Shown: positions 24,286-34,345, counted from the stretch's first letter. The stretch is DNA of 64,000 nt from an uncultured Porphyromonas sp. (GCF_902489635.1 NZ_CABUAN010000007.1:12339-76338); one strand, 5' to 3'. The notes: generated by a model not told the origin, from the letters alone. Translations and numbers: made by a program.

Positions 24286-26037
24286 ATGGCAACTTTATCA
24301 CCCGAACTAATACAACAAGCACAAGAGCGTGCCAAGCAGTGGCTCGCACCTGCCTTCGACAGTGAGACACGTCAGCAAGTAGAGGCTCTCCTCTCCGCTG
24401 AGGACAAGACGCCTCTCGTGGAGGCTTTCTACCAAGTACTAGAGTTTGGCACGGGCGGTCTGCGTGGCATCATGGGCGCTGGCACCAATCGTATGAACAA
24501 ATACACCGTCGGCATGGCTACCCAGGGACTGGCTAACTACCTCCTGCAGTGCTTCGCTGGCGAAGAGATCTCTGTAGCTATCGGCTACGACGGGCGCAAC
24601 AACAGCCCCTTCTTCGCGCAGACGACGGCCGACGTGCTCACGGCAAACGGCATCAAGGTCTACCTCTACGATGCGCTCCGCCCCACCCCGATGGTCTCCT
24701 ATGCGATCCGTCAGCTGGGTTGTAAGAGTGGCGTCATGGTGACCGCCTCGCACAACCCCAAGGAGTACAACGGCTATAAGGTCTTCTGGAGCGACGGTGC
24801 TCAGATCATCGCTCCGCACGACAAGGCAATCGTCAATGAGGTGAAGAGTATCACGGACATTGACCAAGTGAAGTGGCAGGGCAATCCAGCACTCGTCGAG
24901 ATGATCGGTGCCGAGATAGACGACCGCTTCATCCATGACGTCTGTACCCTATCGCTCTCGCCTGAGTCGGTAGAGCGTCATCGTGATATGGGGATCGTCT
25001 ACACACCCATTCATGGTACTGGCGTGCGTATCGTACCTCGTGCGCTAGAGGCTTTTGGCTTTAAGAACATCATCCATGTACCTGAGCAAGATGTGATCGA
25101 TGGCAACTTCCCAACGGTCGTCTCACCGAATCCCGAGGAGCCGGCAGCTATGAAGCTCGCCATAGAGCGTGCCGAAGCAACGGGCGCTGACCTAGTCCTA
25201 GCGAGTGACCCTGACGGTGACCGCATCGGTGTCGCTGTACGCAACGAGCAGGGCGAGATGCACCTGATCAATGGTAACCAGATCTGCGCCCTCCTGACCT
25301 ACTATACGATAGCTCGCCGCAAGGAGCTGGGCGACCTACGTCCCGATGACTTTGTGGTCAAAACGATTGTGACTACGGAGCTAATCCCCGCCATTGCCAA
25401 GGACTACGGAGTGGACTATATGGACTGCTACACAGGCTTCAAGTGGATCGCCAACGAGATCCGTGAGCAGGAGGGCAAGCGTCGCTATATAGGTGGTGGA
25501 GAGGAGAGCTACGGCTACCTCTGGGAGACTTTCGTACGAGACAAGAGTTCGGTGTCGGCTTGCGCTATCTTTGCAGAGCTGACGGCGTGGGCTCTGGACA
25601 AGGGCTTGACCATTGATATGCTCCTGGAGAAGATCTACTACGAACATGGCTACTTCCTCGAGCAGGGCATCAGCGTAGTGCGCAAGGGCATCAAGGGTGC
25701 TCAGGAGATTAGCCAGATGATGGTCGACTACCGCTCCAACCCGATGAAGGAGCTAGCGGGCAGCCCCGTGGTGAAGATCCTAGACTATCAGTCGCTCGAG
25801 GGTAAGTGCCTCAAGAGTGGCGAGACCTTCCCGATCAAGATGCCTGCGACCAGCAATGTGCTACAGTACCACACGGCCGATGGAACAGTTCTCTCGATAC
25901 GTCCCTCAGGCACGGAGCCTAAGATCAAGTACTACATCGGTGTCACCTACAAGCGTGGCTCCGATCCCGCTTGCGACCATCCTGAGCAGCTACTCCGCGA
26001 CCGCATCAAGGCAATACGTGAGCAGCTAAGCATCTAA
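24286..26037 (+). CDS. Phosphoglucomutase/phosphomannomutase
   Basis: 583-residue alpha-D-phosphohexomutase that interconverts hexose 1- and 6-phosphates, feeding glycan precursors. The phosphoserine loop is VMVTASHNPKEYNGYKVF, the Mg loop is ASDPDGDRIG, the sugar-specificity loop is GGEESYGYLW and the phosphate-binding loop is IRPSGTEPKIKYYI. The length matches the longer PgcA/PGM2-like branch, which prefers glucose-1-phosphate or phosphopentoses, so mannose specificity is uncertain. ATG 24286 is chosen over 24235, because the longer frame starts within the -7 boxes. The next gene begins 21 bp after the stop. Confidence 0.92.
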   Translation: MATLSPELIQQAQERAKQWLAPAFDSETRQQVEALLSAEDKTPLVEAFYQVLEFGTGGLRGIMGAGTNRMNKYTVGMATQGLANYLLQCFAGEEISVAIGYDGRNNSPFFAQTTADVLTANGIKVYLYDALRPTPMVSYAIRQLGCKSGVMVTASHNPKEYNGYKVFWSDGAQIIAPHDKAIVNEVKSITDIDQVKWQGNPALVEMIGAEIDDRFIHDVCTLSLSPESVERHRDMGIVYTPIHGTGVRIVPRALEAFGFKNIIHVPEQDVIDGNFPTVVSPNPEEPAAMKLAIERAEATGADLVLASDPDGDRIGVAVRNEQGEMHLINGNQICALLTYYTIARRKELGDLRPDDFVVKTIVTTELIPAIAKDYGVDYMDCYTGFKWIANEIREQEGKRRYIGGGEESYGYLWETFVRDKSSVSACAIFAELTAWALDKGLTIDMLLEKIYYEHGYFLEQGISVVRKGIKGAQEISQMMVDYRSNPMKELAGSPVVKILDYQSLEGKCLKSGETFPIKMPATSNVLQYHTADGTVLSIRPSGTEPKIKYYIGVTYKRGSDPACDHPEQLLRDRIKAIREQLSI

Positions 26038-26058
26038 GAGCTGGTATACATTATATAT

Positions 26059-28305
26059 ATGGTTACAGACGACATCTACCAGCTCATCTCTGATCATCAG
26101 ATCGCCGCAGCTGTCAAGCTACTAGGCGAGCAGATGCAGTCTCATGTGCGTATCCCCGTGGAGCAGCGTGACCGCTACCACTCGGCCAAGCGCATCCTAG
26201 AGACGATGCTACACTATCTAGAGTCTCCGATACAAGACCCAGAGCTGGTGACTAACTACAGCTACCTGCTCCGGACGCTCTACGAGGTGACCGATGCGCT
26301 ACGAGATACCGAGTGGCTGGCCCAATCGCCCCAGTACGAAAAGCAAGCGAACTACTACTCCCTACTGCTGGACAACGGAGGACTTGCAATGGTTGTCGAG
26401 CAACTGACCCTCCAGTCCAATCTGGCCACAGTAGATCGTCCACGTTACGATGAACTGGTCAAGCGCCTCACGATGGGGCTGCTCTACACACAGGAGTGGA
26501 GCGACGAGGTAGCCTCTGCGATAAACCAGCTCGACGACTACATACAGCAGGCGGCACTCACAGCTGTCACCCTAGCTTTGCTACGCACGTGGCACTGGGG
26601 CAAGCTCTGCTGGCTACTCGCTAAACTGATGGAAACACGAGGCGAGCAGACGATGGTGCGCATTCGTGCCGTCGTCGGGGTGCTACTCGTCGGCGAACTA
26701 TACAATAGCCGTCTAGCACTCTACGAGGAGCAGCTCCCCTACACGCTCCAGCAGATCGGAGAGGCAATCACCCTCGAGGAGTATGATATGATCTGGAGCC
26801 ACCGCCTCCGCATGAAGTACACGCCACAAGTGGTGGAGTATGTGCAGAAGCTCTTCGGACGCTTTAACAGTCCTGAGTTTCAGCAACGCTTTCAGGAGAT
26901 TATCTCCTCGACAGGCGATAGCTCCGAGCCAGCCACCTTCGAGAGTGTCTTCGGTGATGAGGAGGAGCTACTACCCCTCGTGGACGATGTACAGGATGGG
27001 TACGAAGCTCTGAAGCGTCTTGTAGCGCGAGGCTTCGATGTCAACGCCTTTGCGACTAACTCGCTCCTGCAGGGTCCTTTCTTTGAAGATGAGACGCACT
27101 GGCTTATCCCGTTTGACCTGCAGCACAGTTCGCTAGCGGCTGTGATGGCTCAGTTTAGCAATGAGTACCAGCTCGGCGAGGATCAGATCATGACGCTACT
27201 GCAGGAGTCCATCTTCCAGCAGGTCGACATAGACTTCTACGGCTCTATCTTTAGGATTAGCCAACTGCCTGGTCAGGTGCTACAAGGCATCTCGCAGGGC
27301 GTCCTAGCTATGGAGAATGTGATCAATCGCACCCCATACATCCGCCCACAAGAGCGACGAACGCTAGAGGCGGACGACTATACGAAAGCACTGCAAGGGT
27401 ACATCTGTCAGCTGGCACGCATCTTCGCCTCTATTGAGGCAAAGGTAGCTGCTAGGACTCCCTTTAAGATTCTCTTTGGTCAGCCTAATCCCTTTGCACA
27501 GGCTCAGTCGGAAAAGCTCTGCGACAAGCATCTTGACCTACTGCGCGCTTACTGCGTTCAGACGAAAGAGTATGCTGGCGAGCAAGCGACGATACAGGTG
27601 CAGCTGGGACGCACCTCAGATCCTGAGACTCGTGCCCAGCTTATGTACCGCCTCGCACAGACCTACTACGAGGAGCAGAAGTACATGCAGGCTTACTTCG
27701 TCATGCAGCAGATTCCTCAGCAGCTACTCTCGGGAGACACGAGTCCCCTCTTTATCGCACAGATCCTCTACCGCATGGAGCAGCCGATGCTCGCCATCTC
27801 ACTACTAGAGCAGGTGCGCCAGCAGGCAGAGCCTGAGAAGCCTTCGCTCGCTATCTCACGACTACTCGGCGTGCTCTATGTGAAGCTCCGCACTTACGAC
27901 AAGGCACTCCCGCTGTTGTTACAGTGCGAGTTTGAGGATGAGCACCCCGATACGCTCTATCCGCTCATCGCTTGGTGCCTCATGATGACACAGCGCTGGG
28001 AGGAGGCAAAGGCTTACGCCAGTCGCCCCGTCACCTCGTACGATCAGCTGGACAAAGACTCTCTCGAGCTTCACTACAAAGAGTTTGTGCCCCTACTACC
28101 GGTACTTCTTACGCTCATCGGTGGAGATCTACAGGGCACCCTACAAGCTCTAGGTAAGCTACTAGCATCGGCTGACGAACAGCAACAGAAGAAACTTATC
28201 TCTGCCTACGGGGAGTGCGTGTACGACCTGATGCAGCTAGGCGTGCCGAGTCATCTGCTGGTGCTAATACATACCTGGCTCCATCAGCGTGTAAACACTT
28301 TCTAA
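26059..28305 (+). CDS. Large helical-repeat (TPR-like) protein of unknown function
   Basis: 748 residues, no signal peptide or membrane segment, almost wholly alpha-helical in composition (Leu, Gln, Glu, Ala). The C-terminal half shows TPR-like pairs, for example AQLMYRLAQTYYEEQKYMQAYFVMQQI, FIAQILYRMEQPMLAISLLEQV, ISRLLGVLYVKLRTYDKALPLLLQCEF and LYPLIAWCLMMTQRWEEAKAYA. The N-terminal half is less clear and may be degenerate repeats. I infer a cytosolic scaffold, but no partner is evident. The gene lies between the phosphohexomutase and pgk genes, 35 bp before pgk, and is probably co-transcribed with the former. Confidence 0.8.
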   Translation: MVTDDIYQLISDHQIAAAVKLLGEQMQSHVRIPVEQRDRYHSAKRILETMLHYLESPIQDPELVTNYSYLLRTLYEVTDALRDTEWLAQSPQYEKQANYYSLLLDNGGLAMVVEQLTLQSNLATVDRPRYDELVKRLTMGLLYTQEWSDEVASAINQLDDYIQQAALTAVTLALLRTWHWGKLCWLLAKLMETRGEQTMVRIRAVVGVLLVGELYNSRLALYEEQLPYTLQQIGEAITLEEYDMIWSHRLRMKYTPQVVEYVQKLFGRFNSPEFQQRFQEIISSTGDSSEPATFESVFGDEEELLPLVDDVQDGYEALKRLVARGFDVNAFATNSLLQGPFFEDETHWLIPFDLQHSSLAAVMAQFSNEYQLGEDQIMTLLQESIFQQVDIDFYGSIFRISQLPGQVLQGISQGVLAMENVINRTPYIRPQERRTLEADDYTKALQGYICQLARIFASIEAKVAARTPFKILFGQPNPFAQAQSEKLCDKHLDLLRAYCVQTKEYAGEQATIQVQLGRTSDPETRAQLMYRLAQTYYEEQKYMQAYFVMQQIPQQLLSGDTSPLFIAQILYRMEQPMLAISLLEQVRQQAEPEKPSLAISRLLGVLYVKLRTYDKALPLLLQCEFEDEHPDTLYPLIAWCLMMTQRWEEAKAYASRPVTSYDQLDKDSLELHYKEFVPLLPVLLTLIGGDLQGTLQALGKLLASADEQQQKKLISAYGECVYDLMQLGVPSHLLVLIHTWLHQRVNTF

Positions 28306-28340
28306 GTTCATTCATACAGACCAATTACATACTTCTATTC

Positions 28341-29612
28341 ATGACAAACATTCATCAGTTCGACTTCTCTGGTCTCCGCGCACTCGTTCGTGTAGACTTC
28401 AACGTCCCCTTTGACGATAAAGGGCAGATCTCTGACGACACCCGCATGCGTGCCGCCCTGCCTACGCTACGCAAGATCCTATCCGATGGCGGCAGTGTCA
28501 TCATCGCTACGCACCTCGGTCGCCCCAAGGGTCGTGATCCCAAGCTCTCTACCGCACTCATCGTACCGCATCTCAAGGAGCTCACCCACGTACCGGTCAT
28601 CCACTGCCCCGTGAGCCGTGGTGCACAGGCACAGAAGATGGCGCAGGCACTCCAGCCGGGCGAGATACTAGTTCTGGAAAACGTACGCTTCGAGGAGGAA
28701 GAGCAAGGCAAACTCAACAACCCCGATCAATACACCAACGAGAAGGACCTCAAAGCTGCTAAGGCTGATCTCAAGGAGCGTCAGAAAGCTTACGCCGAGG
28801 AGATGGCTACGCTAGCAGATGTCTACGTCAACGATGCTTTTGGTGCAGCACACCGAGCACACGCTACGACGGCTCTCATTGCTCAGTACTTTGCCGCAGA
28901 CAAGAAGATGTTTGGCATGCTCATGCTACAAGAGGTTGAGGCTGTGCAGCGTGTCCTACATGGTGCTAAGCACCCCTTTACCGCTATCTTAGGAGGCTCT
29001 AAGGTCTCTTCCAAGATCGACATCATCCTTAACTTGATGGACAAGGTGGACAACCTCATCATCGGGGGCGGTATGGCCTACACCTTTGTCAAGGCGCAGG
29101 GCGGCGAGATCGGTCGCTCCCTCTGTGAGGAGGACAAGATTGACGTGGCACGAGACATCATGGAGCGCGCTAAGGCTAAGGGCGTGCGACTCCTCCTACC
29201 CGTAGATACGGTTGCCACGTGCGACTTTGCCAACGATGCCCTTGCCGAGACCTACCCGACCAACCAGATCCCTGCCGACCGTATGGGTATGGACATCGGT
29301 GCTCAGGCTTGTGCCGACTATCGTGAGGTCATCCTGACTAGCAAGACGATCCTGTGGAATGGACCTGCGGGAGTCTTTGAGTTTGACAACTTCGCTCGTG
29401 GCTCCGAGGCTATCGCTCAGGCAGTTGCTGAGGCTACACGACAGGGTGCCTACTCGCTCGTTGGTGGCGGGGATAGTGTCGCCTGCATCAACAAGCTCGG
29501 TCTAGGCGACGAAGTATCTTACGTATCCACTGGTGGAGGTGCGCTCCTAGAGGCTATCGAGGGGAAAGCTCTCCCAGGTATCGTAGCCATCGATCCCAAC
29601 TATGGCAAGTAG
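28341..29612 (+). CDS. pgk: Phosphoglycerate kinase
   Basis: Glycolytic enzyme transferring phosphate from 1,3-bisphosphoglycerate to ADP. ATG 28341 (MTNIHQFDFSGLRALVRVDFNVPFDD) is the conserved start; the frame extends upstream into the preceding gene. Other marks are ATHLGRPKG, LENVRFEEEEQGK, ILGGSKVSSKIDII, GGGMAYTFVKAQG, and the C-terminal ILWNGPAGVFEF and GGGDSVACI. The 423-residue length is a little above the usual 395-415 because of an insertion rich in Lys and Glu (about 130-160), as in other Bacteroidetes Pgk. The stop overlaps the next gene by 11 bp. Confidence 0.97.
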   Translation: MTNIHQFDFSGLRALVRVDFNVPFDDKGQISDDTRMRAALPTLRKILSDGGSVIIATHLGRPKGRDPKLSTALIVPHLKELTHVPVIHCPVSRGAQAQKMAQALQPGEILVLENVRFEEEEQGKLNNPDQYTNEKDLKAAKADLKERQKAYAEEMATLADVYVNDAFGAAHRAHATTALIAQYFAADKKMFGMLMLQEVEAVQRVLHGAKHPFTAILGGSKVSSKIDIILNLMDKVDNLIIGGGMAYTFVKAQGGEIGRSLCEEDKIDVARDIMERAKAKGVRLLLPVDTVATCDFANDALAETYPTNQIPADRMGMDIGAQACADYREVILTSKTILWNGPAGVFEFDNFARGSEAIAQAVAEATRQGAYSLVGGGDSVACINKLGLGDEVSYVSTGGGALLEAIEGKALPGIVAIDPNYGK

Positions 29613-30198
29613 TTCAGAGGGTGGCTCCTCCGCTACCCCACTCGTCTCGCTCGTCCGCATGACGCGGTGCGATCTCTGCAATGAGACGCACCTGAGCCAT
29701 CTGCCTGCGCTCAGAAAGCTCTACGAGGAGGCCTTCCCCCGCAGTGAGCGTCGCCCTTGGAATGACCTAGAGCAGCTCATCGGGGAGCAAGGTGCTTACC
29801 ACTTCTTCCTCTTAGAGTATCCCGAGCTAGGGGTCGTGGGCTTCGTCACGCTGTGGCACTTCGACGACTTCTACTACGGAGAGCACTTTGCCATCCTGCC
29901 ACAGCTGCGCAACCATCGTCTAGGCGAGCAAACACTGCACACGGTCAAGGAGTACATCGGGCGCGAACCCCTTTACTTCGAGGTAGAGCCCGAGACACTC
30001 TCCGAGATAGCTGGGCGACGCATCAACTACTACGAGCGCAACGGCTTTCAAGTGGTCAAGCGGGACTACCTACAGCCCCCGTATCACCGTGAGGAGCAGG
30101 GCGTACCGCTCTACATCATGTCGTCCGAGCTAGGCGAGAAAGACTTCATCGAGCGGGTCTGCCAGACACTCGTCGATCGAGTCTACCCGCACTTCTAG
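29602..30198 (+). CDS. GNAT-family N-acetyltransferase
   Basis: 198-residue GNAT-fold protein; substrate unknown. The first strand and helix are LRKLYEEAFPRSERRPWNDLEQL, followed by VVGFVTLWHFDDFYYGEHFAILPQLRNHRLGEQTL. That last stretch holds the acetyl-CoA-binding segment (motif A, RNHRLGEQ in place of QxxGxG/A). INYYERNGFQVV is the usual motif B. The start at ATG 29602 overlaps the end of pgk by 11 bp; an internal ATG at 29659 would drop a Ser/Gly-rich lead and is also possible. A strong terminator follows at 30221. Confidence 0.82.
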   Translation: MASSSEGGSSATPLVSLVRMTRCDLCNETHLSHLPALRKLYEEAFPRSERRPWNDLEQLIGEQGAYHFFLLEYPELGVVGFVTLWHFDDFYYGEHFAILPQLRNHRLGEQTLHTVKEYIGREPLYFEVEPETLSEIAGRRINYYERNGFQVVKRDYLQPPYHREEQGVPLYIMSSELGEKDFIERVCQTLVDRVYPHF

Positions 30199-30220
30199 AC
30201 ACGACATCCCCCATCAACGT

Positions 30221-30262
30221 AAGAGGAGACGGCCACACGAGTTGGTCGTCTCCTCTTTTTCT
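30221..30262 (+). terminator. Rho-independent terminator after the GNAT gene
   Basis: AAGAGGAGACGGCCA (30221-30235) pairs with TTGGTCGTCTCCTCTT (30242-30257) with one mismatch, followed by TTTCTTGTC. Confidence 0.88.
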
Positions 30263-30278
30263 TGTCTCTTTGATACTC

Positions 30279-30349
30279 AGTTTCCCTTGGAACTGAAAAG
30301 TTCCTCCCTTGGAACTAAAAAGTTCCAAGAGGGGAACTATTTTTGGAAC
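30279..30349. repeat. 22-bp-pitch palindrome array A4 (inverted relative to A1 and A6)
   Basis: Read on the minus strand, it opens with a 28-nt hairpin unit (30349 down to 30322), with GTTCCAA/TTGGAAC arms. Units of the GTTCCAAGGGAGGAAC type follow at 30315 and 30293, 22 bp apart. The leader outside it (about 30350-30385) has on the minus strand TATCGTGCTG and TACATACGAG, shared with array A6. It lies between convergent genes. Confidence 0.85.
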
Positions 30350-30453
30350 TCGTATGTACTACACAGCCAGCACGATACAAAGAGATCCCAAGTCCGCTCC
30401 TCAGCTTTCGCCAATGGGGGGCAGTAAGAGCTGCAGGGCTAAGTTGCCTTTGC

Positions 30454-32184
30454 CTAGCTCTCTACCCGCTGCAGGTCACAAGCGGTGCGGTAGTAGCCTG
30501 GCACATCGTACAGTTCGTCAGGCGTGCCAGAGGCAGCGACCGTGCCCCCAGAGAGTACTACGATGCGGTCCGCATTGCGTATCGTGCGCATACGGTGGGC
30601 AATGATCAGCACCGTCTTATCCGTCGTAAGCTGTGAGAGAGCCCGCTGTATATGCGTCTCGCTCTCCGCATCTTGGCTCGCAGTCGCCTCATCGAGAATG
30701 ATGATCGGAGCATTCTTGAGGATAGCTCGAGCTATCGATATGCGCTGACGCTCACCGCCAGAGAGGCGACTACCATTCTCCCCTATCTGCGTCTGGTACC
30801 CCTCGGGCAACCGCGCTACAAAGTCGTCACACTGTGCCAGCCGAGCTGCCTCGAGGACCTCGGCATCTGTCGCCTCTTTGCGTCCGACGCGAATGTTTTC
30901 CATCACCGTATTATTAAAGAGTACCACATCTTGGAAGACGATGGCGTAGTACTTGAGGAGTGTCTCCGGGTCGACTGCTGTTAAGTCTTCGTCCCCGAGC
31001 GATACGACCCCACTCTGACAGTCCCAGAAGCGGGAGGCCAGTCGTGCACAGGTACTCTTGCCCCCGCCGCTCGGACCAACGAGAGCCGTCACCTGGCCCT
31101 GCTTGGCGGTAAAGGAGACATGACTCAGCACCTGCGCACCCTCATTGTAGGAAAAGGATACATCCTCAAACGTTAGGTCGAAGCTCTTAGGCGCAAAGTC
31201 CGTCCGCCCCTCCTGCGTCGGCATATTGTAGATCTCATTCATACGATCTATCCGCACAGAGGCAAAGAGCGTTACGAGTGCATTCGTCATCAGCATAGTC
31301 AGTGGTGTATAGACCGACACAGAGATGAGCAGGAAGAAGAGGAGAATGCCGAGCGACAGCCCTCCCGCTAGGTAAAGGTGGCTCCCCACGATGACTAGCG
31401 TCGGTATCGCCAGCTGTAGCAAAGAGCGTAGTCCATTGACCACGACGGAGCTAGCTAACTCGGTGTTAAAGCAAGTGCGCTCATGACTCGCCAAGACGGC
31501 ATCCAGCTCTGCCATATAGAGCGTTTCGCCACCGTATGCCTTGATCGTCTGATGTAGCTGTAGCCCCTCCTCGACCTTTTCGCTCACAGAGAGCTGCGAC
31601 TTGGATGCCTTGACGAAGGAGCGCTTTTGCGAAGCCAGACATCCCCATAGGATCAGAAGCGACACGGGTGCTGCCCAAAAGAGTGCCAAGGCTAACCGCC
31701 AATCTAAGAAAGCTAATCCACATCCCGCCAAGATGAGGACGATAAAGGAAGCTACCATCTGTGGCAGAGTATGCGAATATGCGTTTTCAAGAAATGAGAC
31801 ATCAGACATCACACGACTTGTCAGATCGCTCGCATCGTGGCGGTCGAAGAAAGAGAGCGGTAGTCGTCTCATCTTCTCCGCTAGTCGTATGCGCATCGTA
31901 GCACTCTCGCTGTAGACAGCTAGGAAAGTGCTGTTGTACTGTCTGCGAGTGATGACATACATACCTATTATAGATAAGAGTGCAATCCCTACCAGTGCCC
32001 AGAGGGTGAGGTCTCTGCTCTCGCCAAATAGCTCCATCATTAGGAGGTAAACGAGCATCACGGGGAGCATGAAGGAGAGGTTTTGCACACCAGTCCAGAG
32101 ACAAGCCGAGAGGAAGTTGTGCGCTCCTCTAGGCGAGAGCGCCATCTTGCGCTCCATCCAGTTGATTAGATTTAGATGCTTCAT
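30454..32184 (-). CDS. ABC exporter half-transporter (membrane plus ATPase), second of pair
   Basis: 576-residue type IV ABC protein with six membrane segments (about 25-300) fused to an ATPase. Motifs: Walker A ALVGPSGGGKSTCARLA, Q-loop FQDVVLFN, signature RLSGGERQRISIARAI, Walker B IIILDEATASQD (Gln where Leu is common), and the switch histidine in IIAHRMRTI. It is separated from its partner upstream by 3 bp. The pair resembles YbtP/YbtQ and IrtA/IrtB-like heterodimers (siderophore or heme-linked), but no siderophore or receptor gene lies near, so the substrate is unknown. The gene ends 105 bp from array A4. Confidence 0.9.
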   Translation of the reverse strand: MKHLNLINWMERKMALSPRGAHNFLSACLWTGVQNLSFMLPVMLVYLLMMELFGESRDLTLWALVGIALLSIIGMYVITRRQYNSTFLAVYSESATMRIRLAEKMRRLPLSFFDRHDASDLTSRVMSDVSFLENAYSHTLPQMVASFIVLILAGCGLAFLDWRLALALFWAAPVSLLILWGCLASQKRSFVKASKSQLSVSEKVEEGLQLHQTIKAYGGETLYMAELDAVLASHERTCFNTELASSVVVNGLRSLLQLAIPTLVIVGSHLYLAGGLSLGILLFFLLISVSVYTPLTMLMTNALVTLFASVRIDRMNEIYNMPTQEGRTDFAPKSFDLTFEDVSFSYNEGAQVLSHVSFTAKQGQVTALVGPSGGGKSTCARLASRFWDCQSGVVSLGDEDLTAVDPETLLKYYAIVFQDVVLFNNTVMENIRVGRKEATDAEVLEAARLAQCDDFVARLPEGYQTQIGENGSRLSGGERQRISIARAILKNAPIIILDEATASQDAESETHIQRALSQLTTDKTVLIIAHRMRTIRNADRIVVLSGGTVAASGTPDELYDVPGYYRTACDLQRVES

Positions 32185-32187
32185 AGC

Positions 32188-33963
32188 TTATATAGTCCAT
32201 TTGATAGATTCTTGATACTCTTGCCACATAGAGGCATAGAGTCCATTAGTACGAGCCAGTAGCTCCGTGTGGGAGCCTTGCTCTACGATGCGTCCCTGCT
32301 GCATCACCACAATAAGATCCGCATTGACCACCGAGGAGAGACGATGCGCTATCATCAGGACGGTCTTGTGCGCCATCAGACGATGCAGGCTCTCCTGGAT
32401 CGCATGCTCACTCTCAGGATCGGCAAAGGAGGTAGCCTCGTCAAGGAGCAGTATAGGCGCATCCTTGAGGAAGGCTCTCGCCAGAGCTATCCGCTGCTGC
32501 TCTCCCCCACTGAGGTAGATACCCTTAGAGCCGATGACCGTGTCCAACCCGTGTGGCAGACTACGCACCAGCTCTAGGCAGTGCGCTTTGTCGAGAGCCG
32601 CATAGATCTCTTCGTCCGTAGCCTTAGCAGACCCATAGGCTACATTGTCACGGATGGACTTCTTAAAGAGCCTTTCACTCTGGAAGACGAAAGAGATGTG
32701 CCGTAGCACCTCCTCGACAGCGACCTGACTTATATCTTCTCCACCGATAGTAATACGCCCTGTCTCTACATCCCAAAAGCGAGCCACGAGACGAGCCAGC
32801 GTTGTCTTGCCACTACCGCTAGCTCCTACGAGAGCCACACAAGCGCCCTCAGGAATTGTGAGCGTCACATCACTCACTGCCAGAGGAGCCTCTGGAGTAT
32901 ATCTAAAGGATACCCCCTCCAGCTGGATCGTATGACTAGAAAGCTTGAGAGGCGTACTGTCCTTTGCCCCCAAAGAGGCATCGCAGAGGGCATCCAGCCT
33001 ATCCAAAGCCTGCACAGCCTCACGCTTACCACTGACCACATACATGAGCCGCATCGTACACTCACCGATGAAGGGCGTCACAAGGATAAAGAAGACCAAG
33101 CTGCTCACCACACCGACCATATCTTCGCCTCGGCTCAAGAGATAATAGGCAAAGGGTACCAAGATAAAGGCATAGCCAAAGGAAGCTACCGTGTAGATGC
33201 TAAACATACGCCGACAACTACGGGCATAGACCTTCGCCCACTTAGCATAGTCCAGTAGCGTCTGGTGAAAAGCATTGAAGGAGTAGATCGACTGCTGAAA
33301 AGCTTTCACCACGGGCATACCACGCACATACTCGACCGCCTCGCTGCTCATCCTTTGCTGGTGATTCATATAGGCACCCATACTCTCACGGTACGCTTTG
33401 TTGGTCATCATCGAGCCCATCGCTAGGAGCTGTATCAAGATTGGTATGAGACAGAGCAGAGCCATGCGCCACTCCAGGACAAACATCATCACGCAGAGCG
33501 TCGCAAAGCAGACCAGCGTCCCAACGAGGTCTGGCAACTGGTGAGCGCAGAAAGTGTGGGTCAGGCCAACATTGTCGTCGATGACGTTCTTGAGCTTGCC
33601 TAGATCCTGCTGATCAAAGAAGCCCATGGGCATCTCCAACATACGCCTCATAGCATCCCCTCGCAGAGTCCGCTCTACCCTAAAGGCTGCCACATGCGTC
33701 AGCATCAACGCCACCCCATAGAGGAGTATATAGAGCAGTCCCGCCCCGACTGCCCACCAAGCCCATCGCGTGATGGCACCTGAGTCCACAGAGCCACCGA
33801 GCAACTCCCGCAGGATAAGCCAAATAAAGATGAATGGCACCAGTGCCACCACGTGCGCCACAGCAGAGCAGACCAGCCCTAGATAAGCTAGCGGTCGCTT
33901 GCTCCCCATGGAGCGTCCTAGGCGTCCCAATGCGCCTAGGGATTGATTGTTTGATTGTCTCAT
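32188..33963 (-). CDS. ABC exporter half-transporter, first of pair
   Basis: 591-residue partner of the downstream ABC gene, same architecture: membrane domain about 20-330 and ATPase 345-585. Walker A is ALVGASGSGKTTLARLV, Q-loop SFVFQSERLFK, signature YLSGGEQQRIALARAF, Walker B ILLLDEATSFADPESE and H-loop MIAHRLSSV. The Walker B tail SFAD differs from the canonical SALD but keeps the catalytic glutamate, so both ATP sites may be usable. Upstream, a minus-strand -7 box TACCTTTG lies at 34075-34082. Confidence 0.9.
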   Translation of the reverse strand: MRQSNNQSLGALGRLGRSMGSKRPLAYLGLVCSAVAHVVALVPFIFIWLILRELLGGSVDSGAITRWAWWAVGAGLLYILLYGVALMLTHVAAFRVERTLRGDAMRRMLEMPMGFFDQQDLGKLKNVIDDNVGLTHTFCAHQLPDLVGTLVCFATLCVMMFVLEWRMALLCLIPILIQLLAMGSMMTNKAYRESMGAYMNHQQRMSSEAVEYVRGMPVVKAFQQSIYSFNAFHQTLLDYAKWAKVYARSCRRMFSIYTVASFGYAFILVPFAYYLLSRGEDMVGVVSSLVFFILVTPFIGECTMRLMYVVSGKREAVQALDRLDALCDASLGAKDSTPLKLSSHTIQLEGVSFRYTPEAPLAVSDVTLTIPEGACVALVGASGSGKTTLARLVARFWDVETGRITIGGEDISQVAVEEVLRHISFVFQSERLFKKSIRDNVAYGSAKATDEEIYAALDKAHCLELVRSLPHGLDTVIGSKGIYLSGGEQQRIALARAFLKDAPILLLDEATSFADPESEHAIQESLHRLMAHKTVLMIAHRLSSVVNADLIVVMQQGRIVEQGSHTELLARTNGLYASMWQEYQESIKWTI

Positions 33964-34074
33964 ATTGATCTGTTGTTATATACTTGGAGCCGTTTTGCGT
34001 AAATAGGCCCTATGCGCAAGAGCATTCAGCGAGGAGGTGAAAAAGCATCGCCCTATGGACACCCTTACACCGTG

Positions 34075-34082
34075 CAAAGGTA
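34075..34082 (-). promoter_or_regulatory. -7 box for the ABC exporter operon
   Basis: CAAAGGTA (minus-strand TACCTTTG), 112 bp before the start of the first ABC gene. The rest of 33964-34240 shows no other clear signal. Confidence 0.45.
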
Positions 34083-34240
34083 GAGCGTAATCCTTAAAAC
34101 AGCAATACCAAATAGTCGGTAATCTGTTGTATATCAAAACGATGTGAACGTTCAGCATCTATCGTTCGAAGCTTGTACTGTCTCCTTCCTTCGACTGGTT
34201 AAATTCTGAATACTATAGGTAGATAGATGCGCTCAGAGAC

Positions 34241-34345
34241 TGGTTTCTCACGAGGAAATTGAAGTTCTCCAGGGAGCAATCGGCAAATTCCTCGGAACTT
34301 TCATTTCATTCTTCCGAAGTTTCATTTCATTCTTCCGATCTATTT
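34241..34345. repeat. Palindrome array A5, 21/22-bp pitch, degenerate
   Basis: Units such as GGTTTCTCACGAGGAAATT (34242-34260) and AAGTTCTCCAGGGAGC (34262-34277), then TTTCATTTCATTCTTCCGA repeated at 34299 and 34320 (21 bp apart). The last type is the reverse complement of the ACTTCGGAGGAATGAAAT units in arrays A1 and A8. It lies in the divergent gap between the ABC operon and gdhA; nothing coding was seen in 34346-34510. Confidence 0.7.

Noticed and set aside
30300..30640. Plus-strand frames over array A4 and the end of the ABC gene
   Set aside because: They are shadows of the minus-strand ABC gene and of the repeats.
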